A DNA stretch of 40,305 bases from Deinococci bacterium (GTDB lineage Bacteria > Deinococcota > Deinococci > Deinococcales > Trueperaceae): contig JASBRS010000063.1 of NCBI GenBank assembly GCA_030149325.1, positions 1 through 40,305 of the forward strand. The letters are read 5' to 3'. The position numbers and the translations under genes were made by a program. Every line of letters starts with the position of its first letter. The first letter of the stretch is position 1. Of the stretch, positions 40,263 through 40,305 are shown one piece after another. Below the pieces are notes generated by a model that was not told where the DNA came from, did no database searches, and was given only the letters and a program-made list of their open reading frames with translations.

Positions 40263-40305
40263 CAGCGCGCACGCGGACCTCCTCGGGAAGGCGGACGGCC
40301 GTGGG

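Overview
The window is chromosomal DNA of a very GC-rich bacterium, most likely a member of the Deinococcota (Deinococcus/Thermus/Trueperaceae side). Three things suggest this. It carries two bacillithiol genes (bshA and a YpdA-type reductase). It has a DHH-CBS-CCA-transferase fusion and an HflX with a long extra N-terminal domain. Above all, most first genes of transcription units lack a Shine-Dalgarno site and instead have a TANNNT -10 hexamer 5-8 nt before the start codon, the signature of leaderless transcription known from Deinococcus. Placement below phylum is inference. There are about 36 real genes, no rRNA or tRNA, no CRISPR array and no recognisable transposon; the only compositional outlier is the first ~140 bases.

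Layout. 0.1-3.3 kb: pilC (type IV pilus platform) on the minus strand, divergent from nth and a ypdA-like reductase. 3.4-6.5 kb: two coupled membrane proteins (the second with a Gly-Ser-rich beta-repeat domain), an M42 aminopeptidase and a TrmL-like methyltransferase. 6.6-9.7 kb: the DHH-CBS-CCA fusion followed by a degenerate site-2-protease relative. 9.9-12.7 kb: a coupled PP2C phosphatase / Ser-Thr kinase pair, the kinase fused to NHL repeats. 12.8-14.9 kb: a DsbA-fold protein, a DUF3467 protein and three tandem Roadblock/LC7 proteins. 15.0-21.7 kb: a nucleoside phosphorylase, a 3-hydroxyacyl-CoA dehydrogenase/enoyl-CoA hydratase pair, DUF1028, a second M42 peptidase, a metallophosphoesterase relative and a thiolase. 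21.8-26.6 kb: a secreted stalk-like protein, hflX with a long leader, and ubiD. 26.6-28.8 kb: a Zn/Mn-type ABC transporter and rpmB. 28.8-40.3 kb: pyrE, a HIT protein, a Yip1 protein with a coupled hydrolase, a methylmalonyl-CoA mutase large subunit, the nnr epimerase/dehydratase fusion, thrB, an RsmC-like methyltransferase, tsaD, bshA, a CBS membrane protein and a MobA-like nucleotidyltransferase.

The main observation is at the 5' ends. Over 20 genes share the -10/start spacing, so start codons can be assigned from the promoter. At three loci the same signature starts not the enzyme but a very short reading frame: 15 codons upstream of hflX, 25 codons upstream of the metal ABC ATPase and 19 codons upstream of bshA. 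In the last two the short frame ends in a GTGA overlap with the SD-less start of the real gene. In the ABC case a 16-bp Fur-like palindrome lies inside the short frame, directly at the predicted transcription start. This looks like a recurring arrangement in which a leaderless mini-cistron loads ribosomes for, or regulates, a downstream gene.

Other notable points are several probable pseudoenzymes (site-2 protease without HExxH; metallophosphoesterase without the GNH motif; CxxS DsbA-fold), a kinase whose NHL domain should be cytoplasmic, and TAG stop codons that double as the start of the next gene's -10 box.
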